NCBI GenBank assembly: GCA_023212725.1 | Contig: JALBYF010000043.1 | Coordinates: 1-64,000, forward strand | Reading direction: 5' to 3' | DNA from: Tranzscheliella williamsii | Taxonomy: Eukaryota > Basidiomycota > Ustilaginomycetes > Ustilaginales > Ustilaginaceae | DNA length: 64,000 nt | Part shown: positions 30,536 through 41,404 of the stretch, in pieces | Position numbering within the stretch: the stretch's first letter is position 1 | Layout of the letters: every line of letters starts with the position of its first letter | Made by a program: the position numbers and the translations under genes | Notes under the pieces: model-generated | Database searches by the model: none | The model's input: the letters and a program-made list of their open reading frames with translations, nothing else | What the model was told of the DNA's origin: nothing

Positions 30536-32542
30536 TCAAGGACCGGACACTTCGCCTATGATGGATGGGACGTCTTGGTATCCATTCGGAGGCATTCCAA
30601 CCAAAGGATGCCCGGGGTGGATAGGTACGGGATAGACGAGCGGGCCATCGGCCGTCGGTGCGAACTTGCGTGCAGAAGCATCGTTAGCAAGCCAATGTTG
30701 CAAGTCGTTTGGCACAGCACTCATGGCGTCCATGAAGGTGCCGGATACATTACTGCTGCTGTACGGGCTTTCGGGGTCCGTCGAGAAGGAAGAGGTAGAA
30801 GCGCTCTGCGGCACACGAATGCTTTCAGAGGCCCTTCCGTCCGTCCTAAGCATTGGGTCCGGTGTAGCTGAACTGGTGAGTGAGCTGACTGGGGTTGCAG
30901 ACATTGCAGTGTGTAATCTGGCCATACTGGCAAAGTCGTTGTCCGATGCGTACGGATTGGCAGCGAAGGCGGGAGACGCTCGATGATGAGGGTGATTGTC
31001 GCTAGGTATTATCGTTGTTGATAAATGTGTAATCGTAGTTCGAGCAGCATGCTGAGATGTAGGCGGAGTCAAGTGTGCCGCAGCATTGGCAAAGTCGCCG
31101 CTAGCCGTATACGGTCGGGCAACTCTGAAGTGCGAAGTAGCGGGAGAACCGGCTGCCATCGGATGTGCGGCATACTTGATCTGACTATAGGGAGGTTGAA
31201 GAGACCGTTGGTCGCCAGAGGAAGCCGGTCGTGGCATGTGCTCTCCATTCCATCCCGTGGCTGAAAATTGACTACCGTCTGGATCCGAAGCGACACTATC
31301 TTGCAACGAGGCCTCGCGAGCCATAGCACCTTTGACAGCGAAGGCCGCGGCTGCCGTGGCCGCGGATAGGGAAGCATCCTGCGAAGCTTGTGATGCTGGA
31401 GCACCATCATGGGGCATGCTGTGAAGAGACGATGTGGGTGAGATCACCCAAGGATTGTGAGCTTGTGGGGCGGAAGGTGCTAGAAGCGGGTTGGCCGTCA
31501 ATGGACGAGGAGCTGTAGCTGACATGGTATTCTTGGGTAAAACGTCAGAAAAGCTGAATCGACGCCCCCCTGGCGTTGTGACGGAACCTGCAGAGGAAAT
31601 CCCAGGAGTTGCCGGGGAGACAAAGATCGGCATTTTGTCGTTGCAAGGCATCGGTATAGACATATTTGCCATTGCTGTCCCTCTAAGGTGATTTGTTGCA
31701 GATGCCGAAGCTTGTTGCGGATGCATGATCTGCCCATTATGCGTGGGCTGTGGCGCGAACATGTAGGCATTTTCGTTCGCAGGGGTGCCGGAAACGTTGG
31801 TCGCAAGGAAATGGGGCAGAGCTGCCGTTTGAGCGAAGCCAAGGTCAAGGGTAGAATCTGCCACGGAGCTTTGTTGCCGAATAGATGCAGACTTGAATCT
31901 CTGTTGGCCCTTTTGACGGAGAGCGGCGTTCAGGGTCTGCTTTGCACTGGAAGCGGAGCTGCTTCCAGGACGCGATTCGCTCTCGTCGTGTTTTGCGAGG
32001 GCAAAATTGGAACTATTAACACCATAAGTTCGGGAAGACCCCGGGGGGGATGCTTGGCCGGCTTTGCGTTTGACGCCAGCGGAGCGACCTCTACCGGCAG
32101 ACGAAGAGCCGTTTGGTCCCCCGCGACTTCCTCCTGTTCCTGTTCCCGAACCGCCACCACCTTCGTCGGGGCCGTCGCTGGGGTCTGGCGGACGATTGCC
32201 TCTGGGATGGTCGTCTGCATTGTCGTCGTCGTCGTTGTCGTTGTCGTTATCATTGTCGTTGTCATCGTCGGACTCCTTGTCAAGACCATGGTAGTGTTGA
32301 GGTCCTTTGCGCTCTGCCATGCCCTCATGTTCTGTGTAGCGCAGGAGAAGAAGGTCGATATCGGTAGAGCAGAATTCGGCTAGCTTGCCATTGTGGCCGA
32401 AAACGATGACGGCTACTTGCGAGTCGGTCAGGACAGCGAGTTCGTGGGCCTTCTTAAACAGACCGGCCTTTCGCTTGAGATAGGTGACAGAGCGATTCCG
32501 ATCCTCCTTGATAGGTTGAATCTTGATCTTTTTGCGCCCCAT
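30536..32542 (-). CDS. RLM1: MEF2-type MADS-box transcription factor (RLM1/SMP1-like)
   Basis: 668 residues. The first 60 are a MADS domain of the MEF2 (type II) class: [40 protein letters not shown] and [15 protein letters not shown]. The IQPI...NRSVT sequence separates it from the SRF/MCM1 class. Residues about 90-108 are an Asp/Asn repeat, and the rest is Ser/Ala/Pro/Gln-rich, as expected for an activation region. MEF2-type fungal factors Rlm1/Smp1 act downstream of the cell-wall-integrity MAP kinase; several S/T-P sites in the C-terminal region would fit, which is inference. The neighbouring divergent gene is a mechanosensitive channel, also stress related. The symbol is by family and not by species-specific knowledge. 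Confidence 0.88.
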   Translation of the reverse strand: MGRKKIKIQPIKEDRNRSVTYLKRKAGLFKKAHELAVLTDSQVAVIVFGHNGKLAEFCSTDIDLLLLRYTEHEGMAERKGPQHYHGLDKESDDDNDNDNDNDNDDDDNADDHPRGNRPPDPSDGPDEGGGGSGTGTGGSRGGPNGSSSAGRGRSAGVKRKAGQASPPGSSRTYGVNSSNFALAKHDESESRPGSSSASSAKQTLNAALRQKGQQRFKSASIRQQSSVADSTLDLGFAQTAALPHFLATNVSGTPANENAYMFAPQPTHNGQIMHPQQASASATNHLRGTAMANMSIPMPCNDKMPIFVSPATPGISSAGSVTTPGGRRFSFSDVLPKNTMSATAPRPLTANPLLAPSAPQAHNPWVISPTSSLHSMPHDGAPASQASQDASLSAATAAAAFAVKGAMAREASLQDSVASDPDGSQFSATGWNGEHMPRPASSGDQRSLQPPYSQIKYAAHPMAAGSPATSHFRVARPYTASGDFANAAAHLTPPTSQHAARTTITHLSTTIIPSDNHPHHRASPAFAANPYASDNDFASMARLHTAMSATPVSSLTSSATPDPMLRTDGRASESIRVPQSASTSSFSTDPESPYSSSNVSGTFMDAMSAVPNDLQHWLANDASARKFAPTADGPLVYPVPIHPGHPLVGMPPNGYQDVPSIIGEVSGP
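32215..32272. repeat. GTCGTT-type repeat encoding an Asp/Asn run
   Basis: Hexamer-like repeats inside the RLM1-like gene, read as alternating Asp and Asn on the minus strand. Length variation between strains would be in frame. Confidence 0.8.
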
Positions 32543-34774
32543 GATGTCAATGAAGGATGACCGAAGCAGGCGACAGCTAGCAGGTCTGAGAAGTTGACAG
32601 AGCGTACGTATGGTCGCGCTTATATGTGCGGGTCAGGCGAGATGCTCGAGAAGCGATTGTACGCTCGCTACGAACACGGTGCTTTTCTAAGCCGCGCCTG
32701 GTGCGCAGGCCGATGGGGCGAGGGGGACGATCTTCAACAGCCTGAAGGAAAGAAGGGGTAGGGTTCGATGCAACGCGATCCAAGACCAGCGAGTCCTACT
32801 GGACTAAAGGATGCGGTGAGTGCCAAGGCGAGGTCTGCTTCGTTTCTGCACCTGTATCGACAGCTCGATCACCGGGACCGCGGCAGGATTGTTCGGTCGA
32901 GCAGGACAAAGCAGCACTGGCAGCTCAGGTGGAAAAGAGTAGCCGAAAGCTCTCTACCACTAGCGCGACGCCGTAGCAAAAGAGGATGTGCGCTGGTATA
33001 GCCACGACAAGTGTAGCCGTGATAGGTGAGCGAGATTAGAGGCAGCGGTAAGGAAGACGAAGGCTTCAGCGCAAAGGTAAGCCAGACCTTGCAATCACAA
33101 TCACAATCATGAATGTATGTTCACCGCAAAGTTGAAAGGAATCGCCCGAGAGAGTGGGAGAAGTAGCCGATGGCGAAACCACGCATTTGGAACCGTTCAG
33201 CGTCGACAACTCACAAAGTAATATAATCATGGATGTGAAATTACCTGCAACACTCACACACATATGTCACGATAATCACACTCAACAATCGACACCTTTA
33301 CTCAGGACCTGCCTATGCGTTCGCCACAGACACGGTCATAAGCGTCCAGTGACCAAATCGAGAGCAAGGCGACGAGCCGTACTAGTTTGTTCGAAGATGT
33401 CGACACGCCATGTCAACCAAATACAGATAAACCAACACACAGAAGCAAGGATAACCTTGCGTTCTCCAATAGCAATCACAAAGAGGACAGTGAGGATTAG
33501 GAGGACACCAAGCCGTCACGGCGAGCTCGTGAACGCTACATGTTGCGCGTCGCACCTCCGTGTAGCGGGCATGAGCAAGCATGCACCTTAGTTACAAATC
33601 GGCCTAGAAGAAATAATCAACGCCTCTCTGCCGGTTCAAAGAAAGCCTATAGTAGTACGCCGAGCTCACGGCGAATTGAGTTTTACGGGGCTAGACCGTC
33701 ACAATCGCCACCATGGCTCGGGGAAGCGGCATAACTCAACAGAGCCTACATTTCTCCACGTTCCACGCACCAACGCACCTCTCCCCTTTCACGGCCGAGA
33801 CCAAAAAAATAAAAAAAGGTCGTTTACCGGAAAACATACACTCTACATCATTGCGCATAGTTTCGACCGCGGCGTTTATGGTAGCAACCGCTGCCCCGGT
33901 GCAAATACATATGTTGGGAAAAGACACCGTTATGTTTGTTGCCAGCAAGGCAGCAGATCCGGTAAGTATATGCAGAACCTTAATCGTTATATCGACCCCA
34001 GCTTTAGCTTGCACATGACATTTGACCCCGCCTACCGAAGCAGTTTCACTTGGATGCGATAAGCAGCAAAAGCCCCCTTTCACTGCTGGAGTTCTGGACT
34101 ACAAGCTGCACACGGCCTGTTTGGCTTCGGTCGCGTTGTAATTTGCGCATGAATCAGTATCGGCCTATCCTAATCGTGATATAGGCACGGACTAAACTGA
34201 GAAGTGGGTCCAGAGCGACGTTACTGTAAGAGATCATTCATTTTGTCAAAGCACGGGTGGTGATTTCAGAGTACAGGGCCCCTCAAAACCATTGGCTTGC
34301 AACAGTCCCCTCCTTTTCATACATCACAAATTCAACGATGTAACAATTTGAATCTTCCAAATGTGGATCAGATGTGGATCAATCACACGCATACATCGAG
34401 CTTGGATTTTTAGTCTGGGCCTTGCGGTTGATGCAGATCGTGCCGCCCTGACCACCTCGTTGGCTTGGCATTGACTCTGCCCTGGATTGGTTCTACTGAA
34501 CCGTCACGCTTACCACCTTGTCTGGACTCTCATCATCATCGTCATCTTCTGCCCTTTAGGCCGGCTTTCGAAGACTGCATCTTACTGAGACTACCGAGGA
34601 GTGGTTTCTCACGACCAAAGACTCAGGTCTCCATCTCGTGAAGCGTTAGCTATTTCGAGTGTCGGGTCTGCTGCTCTCGCTAACTGCCAGGATCAGTGCT
34701 GGCCGGTCCAGCCAGTGGTAGTCATCAGTCTCTAGCCTGAACTGGCAGTGCTGCACAGTCTCCAACGTCTCTAT
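32543..34774. other. Long divergent promoter region, RLM1-like / MscS channel
   Basis: 2.2 kb, the longest gene-free stretch in the window, between divergent starts. It is lower in GC than the flanking genes, with CACAAT and other short AT-rich runs. Small ORFs (for example 33154-33591) have no domain and poor codon usage. It probably holds long 5' UTRs and regulatory sites. Confidence 0.5.
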
Positions 34775-37225
34775 ATGACCTCGTTACCCTACAAGCATGG
34801 CGAACATGGCGATCCTGCCGATATCCCTCTCGACAGTCTCACCACGCCTCGGTCTCACCAGATGCATCGTGCTGACAGCTCCATGTCTTCACTGAATGGC
34901 CCTCCGCCAGCTCACCATGCCTATCCCCACCGCATCGATGATCCGGACTTTTTCCGGGGCATGGATGTTGGTGATCAGGCTGGCTACGACCCGCCATCCA
35001 ATCAATACGCAACAGATAAGAACAGCGCTAGCTCGTCCAATTCGCCCAAGAATGGGTGGTCTCAGTACGACACCTTGGTCGATCGGAGCGGCCGTAACGA
35101 GAAAGATGGCCTTCCCTTGGACTACGATGCCTTCCAACCACCGCTACCACCCTTCGCCGTCCCAGCTGAGCGTGGTAGCCGCCCCGCTTCTATCGCCAGT
35201 TCTGCCGACGAGTCGGAAGACTTTAATTGGGACACCTCGAGTGACGACGACGAACCGAGCAGCAAGGAGGCCGCCATAACACGTGCCAAGCGCGGTCGCA
35301 AGGTCTATTTAGCTTGTCTCCGCCTAGCTCGCCCCGTCCGGATCCTTCTGGTCGGCCTAATTGGGACGGCAATCTGCATGGTGCCATTTATCGTTGTGAC
35401 GACGAGCTTCCAGGATGCTACCGCACGATCTGAGGTGGTAGTTTGGAGTGTATGGCTTGCCATTATATGGGCTGCCAGCTGTGGCACCTTCCTCGTAATC
35501 GACTGGCTCCCTGTTTTTGCGCTACGTCTCGTCATGGCAGTCTATGGTAAGACGCCCGAGATCGTCAAGACGTATGTCGAAGCGTTCATGGCGACAGTCC
35601 TGTATTTCAAGCTTGTTCTTTGCATTACTTGGGCCTGGATCAGTCTAGGCGGCGTTCTGGCTATCCAGAGTTCTCCCGGGGTTCCACGTCCCCCTTACTT
35701 CAAATGGATCTTCTTGGTTATCCGAGCCCTTTTTGCTACCAGTATCATCTTGGTCGTTGAAAAGGTCGTCCTGAAATTCATCGGCATCAACTTTCACAAA
35801 ACAGCTGTCAAGGACCGTCTTGAACAGAATCAGGCTGCCCTGAAAGCCCTGGACAAGCTGCACGAATCGAAATACCTGCAGCAGCGTTCGGCCCGACGCT
35901 TCATGCCCATGCGTAGCCGGCCTAACTCTCCCGGCTACAAGCAGGCGTATGCACACCATTCTGCCAAGCAATCTCGGGACGGTCTTGGAGGCTATTTCCC
36001 GCCCGTCGACCAGTCTGGAGGGCATCCAGCCAATAGCGAAAAGGCGGAGAAGAAGCATCATGATGGCCATCCGTCCTTGCATCTTGATCGACATCACGAC
36101 GATGACTACATTCCGACCGAACACGAAAAGCGGAAGAAAGAACGCAAAGCCAAGCTTGCTTCCCAGATCAGCGACGCCATTGCCATGGCCACACTGAAGG
36201 ACAGTAAACTTTACAAGGGCAAGCAGTTTGGTTCGCAGCAATCTGCGCGCAAACTCGCTAAGCTCCTTTTCACAAATCTCTCTGATCACAAATCGACCCT
36301 TGTCGCTGAGGACTTCATCCCCTACTTTAAGACCGAGGCCGAGGCCCGCGAAGCTTTCAATCTTTTTGACGCCGACAAGAACGGAGACATAAGCAAAGAA
36401 GAGATGCGTGAAGCGGTGCAGCGGATCTACAGGGAGCGTCGCGCTTTGTCGACCTCGCTAAAGGACATGTCCTCCGCCATCGCCAAGTTGGATGGCGTGC
36501 TGATGTTTATCGGGCTCATCATTGCTATCTTCATCTGGCTGCTCATCTTTAATGGCGATTCTACGGTTGCCAACATCGTTCCCCTGTCCACATTCGTGGT
36601 AGGGTTCTCGTTCATCTTTGGTAATTCTGCCAAGAACATTTTCGAGAGCATGATCTTCATTTTTGCCACTCACCCCTATGATGTGGGAGATTTGGTCTGC
36701 ATCGACGAGGAATGGATGTTTGTCAAGGAGTTTGGCCTGCTCTCAACCACCTTCCGCACCACTGTCAACCAAGAGGTTGTTGCACCCAATGCAATGTTGG
36801 CGACCTCCAAGTACATCTACAATTCGCGACGCAGCGGCGCTCAGTGGGAATTCACGTTGATCCAGGTCTCCTTTGATACGTCGTTGGAGACGCTGGAGCA
36901 GCTCCGAACCAAGCTCCGAGCCTGGACCAAAGAAAATGACCGAGAATTCGGCGGACCTCTTGACGTAAATTTCAACTCGATCTCACAGCAGAACTCGGTG
37001 GAATTGGTGGTTGCCTTCGAGCACAAGAGTAACTGGCAAGACTGGGGCGCGAGATGGGCGCGACGGACCAAGTTGATGCGCCGCATCAAGACGGCTTGTG
37101 AAGAGCTTGGCATTGCCTACCAGCTTCCTCCGCAGCCTATATCGTTCCAGCCACGTTCCGGCGCGGCTCCCTTCAAACTCCAGACCGGTAACTTTCCGCG
37201 GTCAGAGGCGAATACACGCATGTAG
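34775..37225 (+). CDS. EF-hand mechanosensitive ion channel (MscS, fungal Msy type)
   Basis: 816 residues from the first in-frame ATG (34775). A disordered cytosolic N-terminus (about 1-190) is followed by four membrane helices (about 195-330; LLVGLIGTAICMVPFIVVTT, VWLAIIWAASCGTFLVIDW), a basic linker, an EF-hand at about 530-541 (DADKNGDISKEE with all metal-binding positions plausible), two more helices (VLMFIGLIIAIFIWLLIF; IVPLSTFVVGFSFIFGNSAKNIF) and the MscS beta-domain (HPYDVGDLVCIDEEW; EVVAPNAMLAT). This is the layout of fission-yeast Msy1/Msy2, ER channels that protect against hypo-osmotic shock and modulate calcium. Localisation here is by analogy. Residues upstream of the ATG are read only if GTG were a start and are disregarded. 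Confidence 0.93.
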   Translation: MTSLPYKHGEHGDPADIPLDSLTTPRSHQMHRADSSMSSLNGPPPAHHAYPHRIDDPDFFRGMDVGDQAGYDPPSNQYATDKNSASSSNSPKNGWSQYDTLVDRSGRNEKDGLPLDYDAFQPPLPPFAVPAERGSRPASIASSADESEDFNWDTSSDDDEPSSKEAAITRAKRGRKVYLACLRLARPVRILLVGLIGTAICMVPFIVVTTSFQDATARSEVVVWSVWLAIIWAASCGTFLVIDWLPVFALRLVMAVYGKTPEIVKTYVEAFMATVLYFKLVLCITWAWISLGGVLAIQSSPGVPRPPYFKWIFLVIRALFATSIILVVEKVVLKFIGINFHKTAVKDRLEQNQAALKALDKLHESKYLQQRSARRFMPMRSRPNSPGYKQAYAHHSAKQSRDGLGGYFPPVDQSGGHPANSEKAEKKHHDGHPSLHLDRHHDDDYIPTEHEKRKKERKAKLASQISDAIAMATLKDSKLYKGKQFGSQQSARKLAKLLFTNLSDHKSTLVAEDFIPYFKTEAEAREAFNLFDADKNGDISKEEMREAVQRIYRERRALSTSLKDMSSAIAKLDGVLMFIGLIIAIFIWLLIFNGDSTVANIVPLSTFVVGFSFIFGNSAKNIFESMIFIFATHPYDVGDLVCIDEEWMFVKEFGLLSTTFRTTVNQEVVAPNAMLATSKYIYNSRRSGAQWEFTLIQVSFDTSLETLEQLRTKLRAWTKENDREFGGPLDVNFNSISQQNSVELVVAFEHKSNWQDWGARWARRTKLMRRIKTACEELGIAYQLPPQPISFQPRSGAAPFKLQTGNFPRSEANTRM

Positions 37226-37661
37226 CCTTCCCATAGAGCGCCGTTCGCACCTTCTGGATGAACTGCACCGTCTCTTAGTAGAGGCATTAGCACCGCAAAG
37301 GCTGGTCTTTTGCGTGGTTGCGCTGGCTCTCCATGCTCACTAAACAGTTTCTCAGCGCCGTCGCCTCCTCACGTTCACCACAGCATCCGCCTAGCATTTC
37401 ACTCGACTTCTACCGCATACAGCTTCTTTCTTCCTGTCCTTCTTCGTCATCGTACCTCATTCCTACCTGGCATTTCACAGCATACAAACGGCCACTTTGT
37501 AAGGACACGCCGATCGCCAACGGCTGCCTGGCGGCTGTCGAGTGCTGGCCCGTATGGGTTCGATAGGGTCTGGATGCGGAGCGTGAGCCGAGTTAGAGTA
37601 CATTTTTCCTACGCTCTACAGGTGCGGCGGTAGGGTCGGTGCGGGGGGGGTGAGCGGGGGA
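37226..37661. other. Convergent 3' intergenic region
   Basis: 436 bases between the channel and tubulin stop codons. Only 3' UTR-type sequence is seen. Confidence 0.5.
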
Positions 37662-39343
37662 TCATTGCTCGTCGGCGTACTGGAGCGACTCGTCGGGGAG
37701 GTGCTCCGCGTCGACGGGCTGGTCGGTGTACTCTTGCTCGTAGAGTTCGTCGTCGGCCTCGACGCCGGCGGTCTCGTACTGCTGGTACTCGGCGATGAGG
37801 TCCATGAGGTTGGACTCGGCCTCGGTGAACTCCATCTCGTCCATGCCCTCGCCAGTGTACCAGTGGAGGAAGGCCTTGCGGCGGAACATGAGCGAAAACT
37901 GGTCGTGCGTGCGCTTGAAGAGCTCCTGGATCGACGTCGTGTTGGCGATAAACGTGGCGCTCATCTTGAGCTGTGGCGGCGCAATGTCGCACAGCGACGT
38001 CAGCACGTTGTTCGGGATCCACTCGACAAAGCCGGTCGGGTTCTTCTCGCGTAGGTTGTACATCTCGTTCTCCACATCGCGTGCGTTGACCTTGCCCCTG
38101 AAAATGGCGGCAACGGTGAGGTACTTTCCGTGTCGCGGGTCAATGGCGGCCATGATGTTCTTGGGATCGTAACCCTGAGCAATCAGTTCGGACGTCTTGA
38201 GCGACTGATACGCCTTGTTCCCTGGAGAAACAAGGGGCGCAAATCCAGTGGTGAAGAAGTGGAGTCGCGGGAAGGGAACGAGGTTGACACCCATCTTGCG
38301 CAGGTCGGAATTCAGCTGTCCGGGGAAGCGGAGCGTGGTGGAGCAACCCGACATGGCGTACGAAATGATCGAGTTGAGGTCAGCGTAGGTGGGATCCTTT
38401 GTCTTCAGGGTTCGTTGGCAGATGTCGTAGAGCGCTTCGTTGTCGAGACAGAAGGTCATGTCAGAGTTCTCTACGAGCTGATGGAACGAGAGCGTGGCGT
38501 TGTACGGTTCAACGACGGTATCCGACACCTTCGGGGAGGGCAAAACGGACCAGGTTGCCAGCATCCTGTCCGGGAACTCTTCGCGAAGCTTGGTGAGCAG
38601 ATTGGTGCCGAGACCGGAGCCGGTACCACCGCCAAGCGAGTGGACCAGTTGAAATCCTTGCAACATGTCTGCTTTCTCTGCCTCCTTGCGCGCCGCATCG
38701 AGAACCTGATCCATAAGCTCGGCTCCTTCAGTGTAGTATCCCTTGGAGAAGTTGTTGCCGGCTCCGGATTCACCGTTGATGTAATTGTCCGGGCGGAAAA
38801 GCTTGCCGAGAGGTCCAGAGCGGATGGTGTCCATTGTTCCGGGCTCCAAATCGACTTGTATGGATCTGGGTAGCCGGTGAAAGAGCCACGCGGGAGCAAA
38901 AGGTCAGCGAGACGGAACGAGCTGCCAATACGGCTTTAGAGAGTGACATACCGAGGGACGAACTTGCCTTCCTGGCCAGAGGGCTCAAAGAAGACGCCGA
39001 CCTTGCAGAGTTGCTCGTCTTCATTATCTCCAACGTATTGCTGGCAAGAAGAAAGAGGCCTCCAGCAAAGATGGAAGTAGAAGCAGGCTGGGTCAGTTTC
39101 CACGGTAAGCCGACAGGAGGCAGCGCTCGCGGTTGTGTTGGAATGCCACTTACACCGTCGCCATTCAAGCCATGTTCGTTGAGGATGGTCTGCCAGAAGG
39201 CAGAGGAGATCTGGTTACCAGCCTGGCCGACGGCGAATCTGCAGCGATAGGGAGCGTCAAGGAAAAGGTCAGTACTCGGATGCCAAGTGGCGGGGTCGCA
39301 ATACCAGAAGAAGCGCGGGTACATACGTGATAAGCTCACGCAT
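37662..39343 (-). CDS. Divergent beta-tubulin, four exons
   Basis: Exons 39343-39327, 39238-39154, 39040-38952 and 38865-37662 join to 464 residues; all three introns (88, 113 and 86 bases) start GTATGT or GTAAGT and end AG, and phases agree. It starts [17 protein letters not shown] and contains the tubulin GTP signature [30 protein letters not shown] and [20 protein letters not shown]. Beta rather than alpha: the MREI-like start is retained and DLEPGTMD is present. Compared with canonical beta-tubulin, His6 is Thr6, Phe167 is Trp169, Glu198 is Met200 (here +2 numbering), while Phe200 is kept. The C-terminal tail is short of the usual poly-Glu/Gly and reads [20 protein letters not shown]. It is probably a second, divergent beta-tubulin, though whether a canonical copy exists elsewhere cannot be seen here. 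Confidence 0.9.
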
Positions 39344-40090
39344 ACTGAAGAACGGATGGTGTGTAGGGCAGAAGTGGCAAGTAGCGATGTGATGAGAGTC
39401 GCTGGCGATGGTGTTGGTGACGATGAAGTAGAGGATGCGGCAGCGACAAGAGCCACTTTGGAATGGCGAGCCATCTGCCAACGTTACGTCGCCCAACAGT
39501 CGCAACGCACAGGCGGTGTTGCTATCGAAGATTTCCTAGGATTCCTACGTGAACCTGCCTTTGCCTCGAGCCTCTCTCACTTGGTCTACCGTCGCGACTT
39601 TTCTAAAATCACACGCAAGTCAACACACGCACGCGCATCACGCACCCTCCCTCACCCCATCCGCACGCAGACGCACCGCTACTGACGGGGTTCCAAGCCA
39701 AGTCTAAATAATCAACACTAACCAAACACGAGGCGTGTGATTTTACAGAAATCCAAAGGCGATGTGTTGATCTTACACACGCGTGCGTCTCGTCGCTTTG
39801 CTGATCCTTTTCAGCGTCTCGCACGGATGCCAAAGAAAACAAGTAGCGCGACCGAATGTGCCGATTGTCGATCTCCTGTAAACAATCTTACACAGATACT
39901 TCAGTTGATCTAGCATTTCTTTCTTCATTCATGCAGTAGCTACAATCAATTGTTGCCATCGTCATTGTCATTGTGACTGGTGTTGTAGACTGTTGCAGGG
40001 GCAGTATTAGGAGAGAGTTGCGCTTGAACCGCTGTCATGGGACCCACCCAAGATCCGGGTCGATAACGAGTTCTTGCAAAGAAAGCATGT
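39344..40090. other. Intergenic upstream of tubulin
   Basis: 747 bases between the tubulin start and the stop of a small secreted protein gene. No gene supported; a short GATGTT/TGGTGTT-type stretch is the only pattern. Confidence 0.5.
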
Positions 40091-40789
40091 TTAAGCGACA
40101 AGCATCCCCACCCTCTGCAGTAGCTGTACGAAATCCAAGGTTCTAGGATCAGCGCGTAGTCTGTCGAGAAGCTGCCCTGGTCGGACGTTCTGGACCAGCG
40201 CATAGCCATGCAGCCGGGCGATCCCCGTGCCATCGAAGGTTAGGAGCGCAAAGGCTTGTCCTTCGTGTCCAATACTCCATAGTGGCCGCTCTCTACGCAC
40301 TGAGTCACGAAAAGGGACCGCGACTGTAAGTAATGAACGTCCGCCTTGGACTGGGATGGGGTCTGTCAGAGGCAGAAAGCGGTGGTCAAGCAGTTGTTCC
40401 TTTAAGGCTTGTCTGGCTGCATGCACATGGATGGGGTCGGAGGACCGTCGAGGCAGCGGTTCTGGCTCCAAAACCCGTGCAAAAATCCCCGATCCTGCTT
40501 CCGCAGGCTGTAGTCTCAAAGAACTGAGCCTTTGATACAGGAGGAAGACAAGTCTCCGCATTGAGTCGTGTTGATCTGCTTGGTATAATAGCGAAGGGAA
40601 GTGCGTGGCTAAAGCGTCATTGCGGGCGGCGTGCTCCTGAAGAATTGCCTCTATCGTACTGGGTCTTGAAGAACCGCCTCCTTGAGGCCTTACCCCGCTG
40701 GCTTGAGTAACGAACAGATTGGTAAAAGCCGCGAACAACACAAAAGTAGCCAGCATGACTCTTGGATGGAGGCCCGTGAAGCAAAGCAT
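40091..40789 (-). CDS. Candidate secreted effector A (small, signal peptide)
   Basis: 232 residues from the first in-frame ATG (40789; an alternative is 40756, starting directly with the signal peptide). Signal peptide: MLATFVLFAAFTNLFVTQASG, with likely cleavage after ASG. The mature part of about 200 residues has no recognised domain and no cysteines. A block near the end (GQAFALLTFDGTGIARLHGYAL) resembles FAILTLRGQE...DFNGYI in the gene at 41728-42276, and both share a preceding ALxxxxL...RP/R...LxxAxP pattern, so the two look like paralogues. Small secreted proteins in tandem clusters are a hallmark of smut fungi and commonly act as plant-interaction effectors; that role here is inference. 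A TATATATA sequence lies upstream. Confidence 0.72.
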   Translation of the reverse strand: MLCFTGLHPRVMLATFVLFAAFTNLFVTQASGVRPQGGGSSRPSTIEAILQEHAARNDALATHFPSLLYQADQHDSMRRLVFLLYQRLSSLRLQPAEAGSGIFARVLEPEPLPRRSSDPIHVHAARQALKEQLLDHRFLPLTDPIPVQGGRSLLTVAVPFRDSVRRERPLWSIGHEGQAFALLTFDGTGIARLHGYALVQNVRPGQLLDRLRADPRTLDFVQLLQRVGMLVA

Positions 40790-40921
40790 GGAAGGATTGC
40801 TTTCACCTGCCACGATCACGCCTGATGCACCTCTCTGACGCTAAATACGTCGATAATCGTACCGACTCTTGTGTAGTAAGGACTGCGCGTATCTGTCCAG
40901 CTGCTACGACCAGTACTGCGA

Positions 40922-40931
40922 TCTATATATA
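40922..40931 (-). promoter_or_regulatory. TATA-like element upstream of effector A
   Basis: An alternating TATATATA tract about 135 bases upstream of the proposed effector A ATG on its coding strand. The distance is long but possible if the 5' UTR is long. No transcription data. Confidence 0.35.
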
Positions 40932-41021
40932 CGTGTATAGAGGGCGGATGGGATGAAGCGGGTTTATGGTTACCGCGGCCAGTGGCTTTCCAGCCTCTGA
41001 ACCTTGCTACCTACTTCGAGT

Positions 41022-41162
41022 CACTAGGAAACACCGTACGGGTAAAAACTGTTTGCACCGTACACATTCCCTTTCGAACCATTGTGGAAACGTCAGTGGA
41101 ACCGAGATTTGTACGGTGGAAACGCGTTCCCACTCGTTTCCATCCGTACATGTCGCCTAGTG
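41022..41162 (+). repeat. Palindromic element, copy 1 (MITE-like)
   Basis: 141 bases bounded by CACTAGG ... CCTAGTG, with terminal inverted repeats that extend about 30 bases or more (ends CACTAGGAAACACCGTACGG and CCGTACATGTCGCCTAGTG). Internal segments of the form GTACGG...GGAAAC...GTTTCC...CCGTAC are themselves near-palindromic. No clear target-site duplication is seen. The centre (GAACCATTGTGGAAACG) matches the reverse complement of the centre of copy 2, so the copies are inverted to each other. Confidence 0.8.
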
Positions 41163-41272
41163 AGCGGCACTTTGCATGTGAACAATTAGGCAAACTCCAA
41201 GCCACCAACCACCAGATCCCAAGTGCTTAACAGGTAGTGACCTGATCGTGTGCGCATGATCCTCCTCTCATG

Positions 41273-41404
41273 CACTAGGAGACACGTACGGGTGGAAACG
41301 CGTTCCCACCGTACACATTTCGTTTCCACTGGCGTTTCCCACGATGGTTTGAAATGAAATGTATACGGTGGAAACAGTTTCCACCCGTACGGTGTCTCCT
41401 AGTG
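41273..41404 (-). repeat. Palindromic element, copy 2 (MITE-like)
   Basis: 132 bases, CACTAGG ... CCTAGTG. Its two ends are almost perfect inverted repeats for about 54 bases, differing at a few positions, so single strands would form a strong hairpin. Each arm also contains a smaller palindrome (GGTGGAAACGCGTTCCCACC). Non-autonomous DNA-transposon origin is likely, but no transposase or target duplication is visible. Confidence 0.82.

Noticed and set aside
38849..38866. Apparent N-terminal truncation of tubulin (frame begins only before the DLEPGTMD region)
   Set aside because: Three phase-compatible introns and upstream exons restore the complete N-terminus, so the gene is not truncated.
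41022..41404. CRISPR-like array
   Set aside because: Only two elements, each internally palindromic and in opposite orientation, with no regular spacers; the host is a eukaryote.
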